Shown here: positions 1-7,627 of the stretch, piece after piece
Position numbering within the stretch: position 1 is the first letter of the stretch
Layout: every line of letters starts with the position of its first letter
Source of the DNA: a virus
IMG/VR virus record: IMGVR_UViG_3300025326_000949
Coordinates: 1 to 37,079 of that record
Strand: one strand, 5' to 3'
Length of the DNA stretch: 37,079 nucleotides
Position numbers and translations under genes: made by a program
The notes under the pieces: model-generated
What the model was told of the DNA's origin: nothing
Seen by the model: only the letters and a program-made list of their open reading frames with translations
Databases searched by the model: none

Positions 1-71
1 GAGAGATTGCGGCACGTCCCGCCTGAATCGGTGACAAAGATGACGCTGTTCTTTCCGTGTACCTTTGGCAT
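1..71 (-). CDS. tail-tube-like protein, N-terminal fragment
   Basis: Only the first 23 codons are inside the window; the gene runs off the left edge. It begins MPKVHGKNSVIFV, a start seen in many phage tail-tube or tail structural proteins (K-x-HGK followed by a beta strand). The ATG at 71 follows a strong GGAGG ribosome site (GGAGGGTAACATG). It comes directly after the head-tail connector genes, which is where a major tail protein is expected. The family assignment rests on this short start and on position, so it is tentative. Confidence 0.55.
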   Translation of the reverse strand, partial: MPKVHGKNSVIFVTDSGGTCRNL

Positions 72-106
72 GTTACCCTCCTATTCATCCGCCTCGCGGC
101 GGTCGA

Positions 107-547
107 TCACTCTGCATACTCAATCGCTTGAATCTTCCATAAAACTTGTGCCCACAGTGCGCCGCCTGCCTCGACGGCAAGCGTGGGATCAAACGACATG
201 CTCGTCAAGATGGCATTGTCAGCCGCGCCGTTCAGTCTGCGGTCTTTCCTGAGTGTGTCTCTTAGGTCGTCGTGTCCTTTCCAGACCTTATCCAGCAGCG
301 CGCGCGGATCGCCCGTGTCTTTGATGTACAATCCGCCCTCGATGCTCCATGTGTTCGTATCCGGCGAATCGGATGTGCCGAATCCTATCTCCTCGAACGA
401 CGTGTCTGCGCCTGGCATAAACACAATTGCGCAAGATGAGACTGTTTCCAGGATGCCAAAATCGCATGTGCTAATTTCTGATGCCAGCCATGGCCCCCAA
501 ACCTGAAGTGTGTAGTACAATCCCTCGCGGATGTCGGCCAGACTCAT
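107..547 (-). CDS. putative tail terminator / minor tail protein
   Basis: A 146-residue soluble protein with no signal peptide or membrane segment. It begins MSLADIREGLYYTLQ and has a mixed alpha/beta composition. It lies between an HK97-gp10-like connector gene (stop 3 bases upstream of this start) and the tail-tube-like gene. That order, connector then tail terminator then tube, is the standard siphovirus or myovirus neck arrangement, so a tail-completion role is inferred from position. No diagnostic motif was recognised. Confidence 0.55.
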   Translation of the reverse strand: MSLADIREGLYYTLQVWGPWLASEISTCDFGILETVSSCAIVFMPGADTSFEEIGFGTSDSPDTNTWSIEGGLYIKDTGDPRALLDKVWKGHDDLRDTLRKDRRLNGAADNAILTSMSFDPTLAVEAGGALWAQVLWKIQAIEYAE

Positions 548-549
548 GG

Positions 550-1050
550 CTATTCCAATGATTCATAGAGAATGCTTATGGCAAGCCCGCGTGCAATCTG
601 CGCAACAGCAAAATCAATGACAGGTTTTGTCGCATTCATTGTATCATCTAAAAACGGGTGTTTCTCTACCCCTTTCGTCCGAATCTTTATAATTGTTCCT
701 GGCATCGGTGCACCTTTCGTACCTGCCCACCTCGCAATGGGTGCCCACGGCGCATGAGTAATGGGACCAGTTCCAAATTCCAAAATCAATCCAGCATCCC
801 ATCTCCCGCGTTGTGCCGTTGGAGAAATCGTGACTCTGTAGCCCTTGCTGTCATATTCCGCCTTCACGCTTCTCATGAGCGCGCCTGTGTAATAGTTGCG
901 TCCTAGCATACTTTGCATGTTTTTTAGCGCGGCTCCACCTGTTCGCTTGATCTCGCGTTGAATCAGCTTAGGAATCCATTGCGGAGCGAATCTAATTCGA
1001 GACTCTACATGCTCAAGCACACCGTCGGAATAAATGTGAATTAGCGGCAT
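550..1050 (-). CDS. HK97 gp10-like head-tail connector protein
   Basis: A 166-residue protein. Its central part (AALKNMQSMLGRNYYTGALM, then a beta-rich stretch with LILEFGTGP, then HPFLDDTM near the C terminus) follows the pattern of HK97-gp10/phage Mu-like neck proteins: helical N terminus, YxTGxLxxSI-like strand, EFGT turn, and HPFL before a C-terminal helix. These proteins sit in the neck and help join tail to head. The start overlaps the end of the upstream transferase gene by 10 bases. The neighbouring 146-residue gene and tail-tube-like gene support a neck function. Confidence 0.75.
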   Translation of the reverse strand: MPLIHIYSDGVLEHVESRIRFAPQWIPKLIQREIKRTGGAALKNMQSMLGRNYYTGALMRSVKAEYDSKGYRVTISPTAQRGRWDAGLILEFGTGPITHAPWAPIARWAGTKGAPMPGTIIKIRTKGVEKHPFLDDTMNATKPVIDFAVAQIARGLAISILYESLE

Positions 1051-2282
1051 AACTCGATCACCTTCTCTACCACTGCCTCGACCGCGCCGCCTTCGGGGTG
1101 CGCCGCGTTATAGAGACGAATGAAGTCTTGCCACGCCGGATCGCCGCGCGAGTCCCGCGCCTCAATAGCAATGATATTAAGTCGCTCTGCACTGGAGCGA
1201 AATGGCAATGCGTGGGCATAATCAAAACCTTCGCTTTGAATGTAACAGGACGGCGTTCCCAGTATCGCTGCCTCGATGCAGATATTCGACGGTCCCTGTG
1301 CCACAAGCACATCCGCCGCACGAACAGCATATGATAGATAGTGCTTCGTGATCAGGCCGGGCGTATTCGTATCGCGCAGCGCCTGCTCGAAGGCTTTATC
1401 GTCTCCCCCGTTCGGGTGCGACTTGATGATCAGAACGGCTTGCCATTCGTGCGTCAACTCGATCACAGCGCGCAAGCCCTCGTTCATCTCCACGTTTCCA
1501 GTCCCGCGAACAGCGGTCGTCTGCGACCACGTACCCGCATAGCAAATGACGCGCTCATTGTCGATGTCCATAACGCGACGCGCCTCAGCCTGGGTGGGCA
1601 GCACTTCATCGGCATACAAGCCGTCCATCTGCGGCGCGCCGACAATGTCAATACGATCCGCTGGATGACCGCCTGCGACATAGAAATCGCGCTCATATTC
1701 TCCGCTGGCGAGGATCCAGTCCGACCTCGATTCGCGGTGAATGTCCGAGCCGCCATCGGCGCGCAGATGACAGGCCGCGTGTGGCACATGGATCGTCGGG
1801 ATGCCACGCGCCTTACACCACAGCACCAGACTACGCGTATCGGGAGCCACATCTTCATGCACAACGCAGCCCGCTATTTCCCGAATGTTGGATAGTTGCG
1901 TCAGTAGGGCCGACTGGAGCGCGATGGCCTGAGCATGCTGTAACACGTATCCCGGCCACCAGTCTTTAGCTGAATGAAACTCAGATGGCGCACTGCCATT
2001 GAACTGCAACAGAAGCCGTCCCGAGATCACGCTGGCGCTCTGAACTGCTTTCGATGCGATCTGCGCGGACATACTGAGCGCGTGTTCTTGAACATCTCCG
2101 TTCATGAAGCCATTGAGGGCAAAGCATGGCACGCCAATCGACATGGCGTATTCAGTTGCCTGCGGAGAAGTGAAGCACAAATCATAGTGCTCCGACAGAC
2201 CACGCCAATAGCCCTGGCTGACGGGATGCCCATGCAGCATCAGTACCCGTTTACGATCCTGATTGTTGTTCGGTTCGGCCAT
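1041..2282 (-). CDS. CDP-glycerol glycerophosphotransferase/GT-B-like protein
   Basis: A 413-residue protein that resembles GT-B fold transferases of the CDP-glycerol glycerophosphotransferase or capsule polysaccharide type. Visible features are an N-terminal Rossmann start (RVLMLHGHP), a middle GIPTIHVPHA segment, a linker GAPQMDGLY, then VICYAGTWSQTT, VLIIKSHPN around residue 285, and a donor-site region ADVLVAQGPSNICIEAAILG near residue 330. It would transfer an activated sugar or polyol phosphate to an acceptor. It is embedded among head-tail connector genes rather than in the sugar cassette at 16-27 kb, and overlaps the 67-residue gene upstream by 32 bases. The substrate is unknown. Decoration of a virion protein or host surface is inference. 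Confidence 0.65.
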   Translation of the reverse strand: MAEPNNNQDRKRVLMLHGHPVSQGYWRGLSEHYDLCFTSPQATEYAMSIGVPCFALNGFMNGDVQEHALSMSAQIASKAVQSASVISGRLLLQFNGSAPSEFHSAKDWWPGYVLQHAQAIALQSALLTQLSNIREIAGCVVHEDVAPDTRSLVLWCKARGIPTIHVPHAACHLRADGGSDIHRESRSDWILASGEYERDFYVAGGHPADRIDIVGAPQMDGLYADEVLPTQAEARRVMDIDNERVICYAGTWSQTTAVRGTGNVEMNEGLRAVIELTHEWQAVLIIKSHPNGGDDKAFEQALRDTNTPGLITKHYLSYAVRAADVLVAQGPSNICIEAAILGTPSCYIQSEGFDYAHALPFRSSAERLNIIAIEARDSRGDPAWQDFIRLYNAAHPEGGAVEAVVEKVIELCR

Positions 2283-2454
2283 CGCCTTGCCCTCGCTCCA
2301 GCAGTCTGCCGCTCACGCGCAGAACGTCATACTTCATCGCGTCACCCAGATCGATGTCATCGATGATCAGACCCAATCCGACAAACCACTCACTCGCCAT
2401 GTGATACATGGCCTCATTCTGATCTGCTTTCGTCGCCGCGTTCCCATCAGCCAT
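2251..2454 (-). CDS. small protein between two transferases
   Basis: A 67-residue acidic protein (MADGNAATKADQNEAMYHMA...) with no recognised domain. Its ATG shares bases with the stop of the upstream glycosyltransferase (TAATG), with a GGAGG site about 10 bases upstream, and its end overlaps the next transferase by 32 bases. The coupling says it is really translated with the two transferases. It might be an accessory subunit or a leftover structural gene. No function can be assigned. Confidence 0.6.
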   Translation of the reverse strand: MADGNAATKADQNEAMYHMASEWFVGLGLIIDDIDLGDAMKYDVLRVSGRLLERGQGDGRTEQQSGS

Positions 2455-3728
2455 TATGCTGCTACCTCCTGCGCTGCCTTCTGTTGAACATAGAGGATAC
2501 CCGGCAGTTTAGAGCCCTTGCGCGTCTGTGAATCCGCGATGACACGCTCAATAATGCCCTGATACTTGCCGATGTTGCCCTCCAGCGTGAGCTTCTTCAT
2601 TGACCACGTTCGGCGTTCCCATGCGATCTTCTTGTGCGCCACGATGTTCTGAATCATATCGTCAAGCGCGGCGAACCACGCATCGGGTGTGTTGTCTGAG
2701 ATGCGCCCCATGTGCGCCAGATCATTATAGGTCAGAGATCGACTAGCAATCCACGGCACGCCAGCCGTCGTGTATTCGACTGCCTTCAGCCACGACCGGC
2801 GCTCGTCGTATGATGCAAGTGGTGCCCCCTCGCGCCACGGCGGATCAAGCGGCAGTGTTTCGAGTGGCGCAACGCCTATATCAAACGTGCTCAGCACAAG
2901 CGGCCAATGCTCTGGCTTGACGCCAGCCTGACGAATCACGCGATCACCCCATCGCTTCAGCACGAAATCAAGCCGCTGCTCGTATCCGCAGAACTTCAGA
3001 AGCGCGTTTTTGTGTTTGTCGAAGACGCGATCCAATGCTTCGACTATTCCGCTAAACAGCCACGAATCGACGTGACTGATCGAGCCGCCCCATCCAATGA
3101 TGACAGTTCCGTCCGTGTCTGACCGCACTCGACTCTTGAGCTGTGTCGGTTTCTCTGTTTCGTCATAGAGTAACTCTAGATCGGGCGCGCCCATCGGTTT
3201 CTGATCGAGACCCTCGAACCATGCGCGACGTGTCCAATTCGGCAGCCAATAGCCTGGAATGATATGCTCCCAATCCCTCAAGATAATCTTGCTCGGCGAG
3301 GTGAGCGCGTCAGCATGTCGCATGCCTTCAGCCAATGCCACGATCGGCTCTGGATTGAGTCCGACCTTGTTCATGATCCAATACGGAAATGCTGGGTTGC
3401 TCGGCGGCAGATCAGGGTAATGGTCATCAAGATCGATGATGACGACCTTGCCCAGTGCGCGCCAATAATCCATAGCATCCCAAACGTCGCGCGTGATGAC
3501 ATTTCGTTGGAAGATCAGAACGTCGCCACGCCCGATCTGCCGCGTTACTTCAGGATGTCTCCAGTCGAGCGCGGTCGGCATGAAGAACAGCTTCGCCGTC
3601 ATCGACGTATGGCCGGCGGCATGCTCAGCATTGATGCAGTCGGATGGGGAAAGCGCACGCCATTGACTGCAATTCCATTCGCTCGCGCTGTCAGCATATA
3701 AATAGATGAGATGTAAGCCCTTATTCAT
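2454..3728 (-). CDS. glycosyltransferase, GT-B family
   Basis: A 424-residue protein starting MNKGLHLIYLYAD. An open frame continues 25 codons further upstream, but that part lacks a good start and runs through the promoter and RNA on the other strand. Domain features are GDVLIFQRNV, VVIIDLDDHYPDLP, GMRHADALTSPS (typical of phage and O-antigen glycosyltransferases), VIIGWGGSISH at the domain boundary, and a donor-binding part WLKAVEYTTAGVPWIAS around residue 345, equivalent to the E-x7-E region of group 1 enzymes. It sits in the late structural operon and is coupled to the next two genes. The acceptor is unknown. It could glycosylate a tail or fibre protein using sugar from the 16-27 kb cassette (inference). 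Confidence 0.75.
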   Translation of the reverse strand: MNKGLHLIYLYADSASEWNCSQWRALSPSDCINAEHAAGHTSMTAKLFFMPTALDWRHPEVTRQIGRGDVLIFQRNVITRDVWDAMDYWRALGKVVIIDLDDHYPDLPPSNPAFPYWIMNKVGLNPEPIVALAEGMRHADALTSPSKIILRDWEHIIPGYWLPNWTRRAWFEGLDQKPMGAPDLELLYDETEKPTQLKSRVRSDTDGTVIIGWGGSISHVDSWLFSGIVEALDRVFDKHKNALLKFCGYEQRLDFVLKRWGDRVIRQAGVKPEHWPLVLSTFDIGVAPLETLPLDPPWREGAPLASYDERRSWLKAVEYTTAGVPWIASRSLTYNDLAHMGRISDNTPDAWFAALDDMIQNIVAHKKIAWERRTWSMKKLTLEGNIGKYQGIIERVIADSQTRKGSKLPGILYVQQKAAQEVAA

Positions 3729-3748
3729 TCCAGGTCTCTTGACAGGTA

Positions 3749-3757
3749 TGCTATAAT
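3749..3757 (+). promoter_or_regulatory. extended -10 promoter for structured RNA A
   Basis: TGCTATAAT is a perfect extended -10 (TGnTATAAT). The start point expected 6-8 bases downstream falls at about 3763-3765, exactly where the first base of the long P1 stem of RNA A begins. The TTGACA at 3740-3745 is only 6-7 bases away and cannot act as the -35. An extended -10 does not need one. Confidence 0.7.
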
Positions 3758-3763
3758 GACAAT

Positions 3764-3860
3764 GCTTAGGCGAAACGGTGTTCGGTGTTTTTGTTTCATA
3801 CATGCTCCCCTATTGGGCCGGTTCGCCTAAGCAACGATACCGACTTCCCGATAGGGGTGC
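3764..3860 (+). ncRNA. structured 5' RNA element A (crossing pseudoknots)
   Basis: Three helices that cross one another can be read directly. P1 pairs GCTTAGGCGAA (3764-3774) with TTCGCCTAAGC (3822-3832). Helix a pairs TCGGTGT (3782-3788) with ATACCGA (3837-3843). Helix b pairs CCCCTATTGGG (3807-3817) with CCCGATAGGGG (3847-3857). The order is P1-a-b-P1'-a'-b'. A second element at 8322-8420 has the same order with different bases in every helix, so pairing is conserved by covariation. The RNA starts at a promoter and leads into a small plus-strand gene. Its family is not recognised; it could be a cis-regulator, a ribozyme or a free small RNA. Confidence 0.75.
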
Positions 3861-3885
3861 TTCTCAAATCACTGGATATGATTCC

Positions 3886-4161
3886 ATGTTAAAATCAGTA
3901 AAGTTCACACTGGACACAGGCCTTAACTGGCTGTTCGTCATTGTTCTTGTGAGTGGCATTTTAGTCATCGTGCTGTCCGTCATTCATGCCGACAATCTGT
4001 CGTCATCCACCAATGAGCGTCCATATTTCGTGAAGTCCGCATCCGGCGCGCTCTACCAATGTAAACGCCTGGATTCAGAGAAACGAATCGCATACGAGTG
4101 CGGTGACATTATTGAATATCATCTTTCCGAGAACGATGGATGGGGCATCTATCAACATTAG
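3886..4161 (+). CDS. small single-pass membrane protein (moron-like)
   Basis: A 91-residue protein starting MLKSVKFTLDTG with one strong transmembrane helix (about residues 14-31, LFVIVLVSGILVIVLSVI) followed by an extracytoplasmic domain with two Cys. The frame is open further upstream, but that would run through RNA A, so the ATG at 3886 is preferred. A small TGGA/TCCA hairpin (3874-3887) overlaps the start and no clear Shine-Dalgarno is present. It is transcribed opposite to its neighbours from its own promoter and ends 4 bases inside the connector gene. Such independent units are often morons. Superinfection exclusion is possible but unproven. Confidence 0.65.
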   Translation: MLKSVKFTLDTGLNWLFVIVLVSGILVIVLSVIHADNLSSSTNERPYFVKSASGALYQCKRLDSEKRIAYECGDIIEYHLSENDGWGIYQH

Positions 4162-4691
4162 TTCTCGTGTGCCTGCGGATCGCCTGCATCCGTCCCGCTC
4201 GGCTCAATCGTCTCTTTGTTGCGGAACATCCCACGAATAAAGCGCGATGTCACTCGGTCAGAGTCTGCTTCCACACTGTCCCGATCTGCCACACTGATAC
4301 CACCCGCGTAAATCTGCGAGTTGGCCACGCTGACACCCAGGCGTGATAGGTCCATCGTCTTCAATTCACCGAGTGCATCGTTGAAATCCTGCTTGAATTT
4401 GTCCGCCCGCGTCCGTTCACCTGGTGCGACACGCGCACTGATGCGCGATGATTCAGCGCGCCAGGCCGCATAGAGCGCGTTGGCATCGCGCGCGAAATCA
4501 TAGGCCGCCGAGGTCGTTGGGATGGCACCAAAGCCGCGCGATCCGATGATGGAATTTATCAGCGCGCAGCCGCTCGATAGCCATAGGTTGACCTGCGTCA
4601 GGTTCGGGCTTGTCGAAGTGTCAAACGATGACGCCGAACCGACTAGGTTTCTGCAGAGCGAGGCGACATCGGTTCCGCTTGCGTAGGCCAT
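4158..4691 (-). CDS. head-tail connector (gp6-like adaptor)
   Basis: A 177-residue protein. The first two thirds are mostly helical (MAYASGTDVASLCRNLVG, then VNLWLSSGCALINSIIG, then AYDFARDANALYAAWRAE), the usual shape of phage head-tail adaptors of the gp6/gp15 class, which form a ring under the portal. The C-terminal 60 residues are charged and likely flexible. It follows the tail or decoration genes and precedes the transferase/gp10-like genes in transcription order. The plus-strand small membrane gene converges on its last codon. Confidence 0.6.
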   Translation of the reverse strand: MAYASGTDVASLCRNLVGSASSFDTSTSPNLTQVNLWLSSGCALINSIIGSRGFGAIPTTSAAYDFARDANALYAAWRAESSRISARVAPGERTRADKFKQDFNDALGELKTMDLSRLGVSVANSQIYAGGISVADRDSVEADSDRVTSRFIRGMFRNKETIEPSGTDAGDPQAHEN

Positions 4692-4692
4692 G

Positions 4693-5013
4693 CTAGGAAG
4701 CTCCTGTTACTTCGCCATAAGCGCCATAAGTGTTCGGTGTCGCCTTGTTATCGGTGAAAGTAACTTGAATCCGATAAGTCGTGCTCGGTACTGGGTTGTC
4801 GAACCGACCCAAGACAACACACGTCGCGCACGTCCCTATCGCAGCAGACCCCGTCGTCTTTGACGCTGTCACGTCTGAGCCGTTGACCAATACAACCATT
4901 GACGGCGACAGCGGACACGTCACGCCCCACGGCGTTGTATCAAACGAATAGGCAATCCGTTCATCCTCGCCTTGTTCCCACGGTGAATCTTTGAACATCC
5001 GGTAAGATGGCAT
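4693..5013 (-). CDS. small beta-rich structural protein
   Basis: A 106-residue protein beginning MPSYRMFKDSPWEQGEDE. The rest alternates short beta strands (SMVVLVNGSDV, CVVLGRFDNP, TTYRIQVTFTDN), which fits an Ig-like or beta-sandwich virion accessory protein. The start is one base after the stop of the 590-residue repeat protein and the end is 1 base before the connector gene, so it is co-translated with both. Function is inferred only from this late-gene setting. Confidence 0.6.
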   Translation of the reverse strand: MPSYRMFKDSPWEQGEDERIAYSFDTTPWGVTCPLSPSMVVLVNGSDVTASKTTGSAAIGTCATCVVLGRFDNPVPSTTYRIQVTFTDNKATPNTYGAYGEVTGAS

Positions 5014-6786
5014 TCACCGATCCTTCAGATCGAGTATGAGACTGCGCACCGGAACGATCAGAGTGATCGGCCGCAGCCGAGACCGCAGCCCTAACACCGT
5101 GTCCCGTTCGGGCAATTCCAACTCGATCACAGCATAGACCACCACTGCACCGAGCAAAGTGCCGACCGATACCAAGTTGGCGAATGACTCCAAGAGTACC
5201 GCACCGCTCAGAATGAGATGACCGCTGGCTGCATACGTTGCTGTACCTGCGAGTGCTGCTGCACCGCTTAGGGTCAGTCGGCCACTGGGTGCAATGCTGG
5301 CGGTTACGTTAAGCGCGGCGTTGGATCGTCTGAAGATCATCGCCGCCGATATGATTTCTGCGATGCTGGTCAATGATGCTGCACCGCTCAGGACGATGCG
5401 ACCGCTCGTCGCCAAGTCAGACGCCACCGACAAGGCTGCCGTCGCCGACAAGACTTGACCGCCAACGGAAACAAGCAGGCTTGCAATACCAGATAGTTCC
5501 GCCGTACCCCTGAATGTGACCTGACCCTGTGGCGAGAGTGTGGCAGTTCCCGTCAGAACCGCCGCGCCTGCCGCGCGCAAGGCTGCCGCTACCTGCAACG
5601 AAGCCGCGCCCGTGAGAATCGCTGTACCTGCCAACGTCAGCCGCGCGGTGGATGTGATGTTGGCATAAGCCTCCAGCAATGCAGTTGCGCTCGATAACTT
5701 CCATGCGCTGCTAAGCAAATCCGAGCGTGCATCCATTGCCGCGATTCCATGAAACGTAGCACGCGCAGCATTGGTCAAGTCAGCCACGCCCGTGATCGCG
5801 GCTGCACCAGCCAAGATTGCGCGCGCCGTGCTGTCCAGACTTGCGGTTCCGGGAAGCGTCGCATTCGCGCGCGCAGTCAACCATACCGTGGATACCAAAT
5901 CGGATACCGCCGCCAGCGCCGCATTGCCTCTCAGCATCACCCGTCCAGCCGACGACAGATTAGCAACACATTGAAACGTCGTCGCGCCGCGTCCTGTCAT
6001 CCTGGCTACGTTGGTTGTGGTAGCAATTCCAGACAGAGCAGCGACACCCCGCGTTGTCTTACGTGCCATGTTTATCATATTTCCAAATGCGGACAAAACA
6101 GCATCCACACTATGCGTTACTCCTCCAGCACTCGCAGCGGCCTTGACCTCGGCGGACAGTCCGCCCCATGTTGCAGAAGTTACCCACGATGCCGAGCATT
6201 CCGTTTCCCAGGCGTCGCCACGGTATTGTGACTGTACATCGCGAGTCGGCCCCGTGCCTAGAAGGTCATCAAGCTCAGTCCAGTTGGTTCGGGGGGCAGT
6301 CCCTTCACTAGCAAGATGTTTCCAAGACGAAATCGGACGATTATTTGTGTCTCCCGCCGCCGCCAATGTGATACAGCCCGACGTTCCAGACCCGGACGCT
6401 GATCCTAGTTGCCTTATCGCACAAGCCGACCCGTCACTTAGATGAGCGCCATCCACTGAAAAGAACAGCGCATCACAGTGGAGTTGTGTGTTATCGAATA
6501 GAAATTTTGTCGATCCCGACGTGGCTCCGCTGGCGTTGGCTACAAATAAAGAAACTCGCCGAGTTGTGCTGAATGTCATCGTCCCGGCTTCGGCCCAAGT
6601 CAGACCATTCCCAGTGACTGATGCCGAGGTATTCGGGCTGCCTCCTGTGACGCGCGTGTGTACCCATACGCAGACTAGTCCACTCGCGGGCGGTGTCCAT
6701 ATCGCGCTGTCATATGATGCGCTATCCGTACTAATGTTAAAATCTGGGTCAGCAGACGATCCTTGATTGACGAATCCAATAGCCAC
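5014..6786 (-). CDS. tail protein with fifteen 20-residue repeats
   Basis: A 590-residue protein. GTG at 6786 is chosen because GGAGG lies 7 bases upstream. Residues 1-230 form an N-terminal domain with beta-strand and Trp-rich stretches (WVHTRVTGG, TWAEAGTMTFSTT). From residue 241 to about 541 there are fifteen tandem units of 20 residues (one of 21), with the pattern xRxxLxGxAxLxGxAxLxxx, for example ARLTLAGTAILTGAASL. The last ~49 residues are non-repetitive and charged. Regular small/hydrophobic repeats of this type suggest a beta-solenoid or extended stalk. Neighbouring tail-fibre-like and connector genes point to a virion surface or fibre role. Host binding is inference. Confidence 0.7.
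   Translation of the reverse strand: MAIGFVNQGSSADPDFNISTDSASYDSAIWTPPASGLVCVWVHTRVTGGSPNTSASVTGNGLTWAEAGTMTFSTTRRVSLFVANASGATSGSTKFLFDNTQLHCDALFFSVDGAHLSDGSACAIRQLGSASGSGTSGCITLAAAGDTNNRPISSWKHLASEGTAPRTNWTELDDLLGTGPTRDVQSQYRGDAWETECSASWVTSATWGGLSAEVKAAASAGGVTHSVDAVLSAFGNMINMARKTTRGVAALSGIATTTNVARMTGRGATTFQCVANLSSAGRVMLRGNAALAAVSDLVSTVWLTARANATLPGTASLDSTARAILAGAAAITGVADLTNAARATFHGIAAMDARSDLLSSAWKLSSATALLEAYANITSTARLTLAGTAILTGAASLQVAAALRAAGAAVLTGTATLSPQGQVTFRGTAELSGIASLLVSVGGQVLSATAALSVASDLATSGRIVLSGAASLTSIAEIISAAMIFRRSNAALNVTASIAPSGRLTLSGAAALAGTATYAASGHLILSGAVLLESFANLVSVGTLLGAVVVYAVIELELPERDTVLGLRSRLRPITLIVPVRSLILDLKDR
5164..6066 (-). repeat. 15 tandem 60-bp coding repeats (20 aa each)
   Basis: This stretch encodes residues 241-541 of the tail protein. 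Units align without gaps every 60 bases except one of 63. Small residues (A, G, S, T) recur at positions 7-9 and 13-15 and aliphatic residues at 5, 11 and 17. DNA identity between units is modest, so the repeats are old or under selection at the protein level and are not recent slippage products. Confidence 0.75.
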
Positions 6787-6804
6787 AACGCAGCCTCCAG
6801 ACCA

Positions 6805-7197
6805 TCAATCAAATGTCACGTCTAACGCACTCGCAGCGAACTCCAACACATCAGCCGCGCCGAGCGCCTTCGACGTAGAGAGCTTGCCATACAGTAGCAA
6901 GCATCCCGTCGTGAGCGAGTCGAAGATTCCCACCGCCACCACGTCATAGGCCGCCAACGCCGATGCAAATGTAATGGCGCTGCTGTTCTCCGTTGCGCCA
7001 AGCGTCGGCGTATCCCAGTTAACGACCCGCAGCCGAGCATAGTTACCATCGGTGATCTCTGTCCCCGCCGCGGTATCAGTCGGCGATGCGCTGAACAAAC
7101 CCACGTACGGAGACGGAGTGGCGGTGTAGGGCGATCCGCTATTGCCAAAGATGTGCTTGAGTAGTGCGTTCTCGAAAACATCGGTCATCGCTGACAT
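6805..7197 (-). CDS. phage tail fibre-like protein
   Basis: A 130-residue protein with the hallmark arrangement of a widespread small tail-fibre family: N-terminal helix ENALLKHIFGN, then YTATPSPYVGLFSASPTD, then GTEITDGNYARLRV, then TFASALAAYDVVAVGIFD and LLLYGKL near the end. Proteins with this pattern sit next to fibre genes in many Mu-like and siphovirus genomes. The ATG at 7197 follows AGGAGG at 7 bases. It lies between a 92-residue protein gene and the repeat-bearing tail protein. Confidence 0.75.
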   Translation of the reverse strand: MSAMTDVFENALLKHIFGNSGSPYTATPSPYVGLFSASPTDTAAGTEITDGNYARLRVVNWDTPTLGATENSSAITFASALAAYDVVAVGIFDSLTTGCLLLYGKLSTSKALGAADVLEFAASALDVTFD

Positions 7198-7207
7198 GTG
7201 AGGCCTC

Positions 7208-7486
7208 CTAGCGTTTCATCCAAGCGACGGCACAGCCGCCGACGATACATCCGGCATAGACGCCGTTCGGGCTATTGAACGGGCCAAACATCACCGACGT
7301 TCTGCATGTGGCAACAATCGGCATCATCTCACTGCCTGCCATTTCTGCTGTGCCGAGATACCACATCACGCAGCCAGAAGCACCGGCTGGCGCAGTGAAG
7401 CCGAGCCACACCCATTTGTCCGCGCTGCCAACAACACTTGCCGCCGTCGCGAACAGAGATGCGGTATTAGGAACGATAATGGCCAT
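7208..7486 (-). CDS. small structural protein, 92 residues
   Basis: I choose the ATG at 7486 (MAIIVPNTASLFATAAS) because AGGAG lies 7 bases upstream. The open frame extends 12 codons further but without a better site. The protein is beta-rich with repeated small residues and four Cys (CVMW, TCRTS, GCIVGGCAVAW). It may be a decoration or tail accessory protein. Its start overlaps the 35-residue gene upstream by 20 bases. Family not recognised. Confidence 0.6.
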   Translation of the reverse strand: MAIIVPNTASLFATAASVVGSADKWVWLGFTAPAGASGCVMWYLGTAEMAGSEMMPIVATCRTSVMFGPFNSPNGVYAGCIVGGCAVAWMKR

Positions 7487-7574
7487 CGTCTTGCTCCTCG
7501 CCATGACGCGCGGCGAGGGCAAGCAGAATCATGTGGCCGCGCGAGATGTAATTTTGAGAGGTTGCGTTAGCCAT
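7467..7574 (-). CDS. 35-residue peptide, overlapping start of next gene
   Basis: Reads MANATSQNYISRGHMILLAL and then a charged tail. AGGTGA lies 7 bases before the ATG, better than many sites here, and its stop lies inside the next gene, so translation would be coupled. The hydrophobic stretch MILLALAA is too short for a secure membrane helix. It could be a leader peptide for the next gene or a small virion peptide. Confidence 0.45.
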   Translation of the reverse strand: MANATSQNYISRGHMILLALAARHGEEQDDGHYRS

Positions 7575-7598
7575 CGCTAATCACCTAAAAGAGGGTGT

Positions 7599-7621
7599 AG
7601 GGGCGACACAGCGCCGCCCCT
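7599..7621. terminator. intrinsic terminator-like hairpin
   Basis: AGGGGCG (7599-7605) pairs with CGCCCCT (7615-7621) across a 9-base loop. On the plus strand it is followed by TTTT, and on the minus strand by a weaker pyrimidine run. It lies right after the stop of the 202-residue gene, so it may trim the very abundant capsid-region transcript. Confidence 0.5.
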
Positions 7622-7627
7622 TTTGCG

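Noticed and set aside
3740-3757. TTGACA as the -35 of promoter A
   Set aside because: It is only 6-7 bases from the TATAAT. The extended -10 explains the promoter without it.
3764-3860. HDV-like, twister or HEARO/omegaRNA identity for elements A and B
   Set aside because: HDV-like folds need a P3 hairpin inside P1 and a P4 hairpin after it, and twister and HEARO consensus bases are missing. The crossing order P1-a-b-P1'-a'-b' matches none that I know.
5749-6766. Long plus-strand frames across the repeat tail protein
   Set aside because: They are antisense readings of the repetitive GC-rich gene, with no ribosome sites and biased composition.
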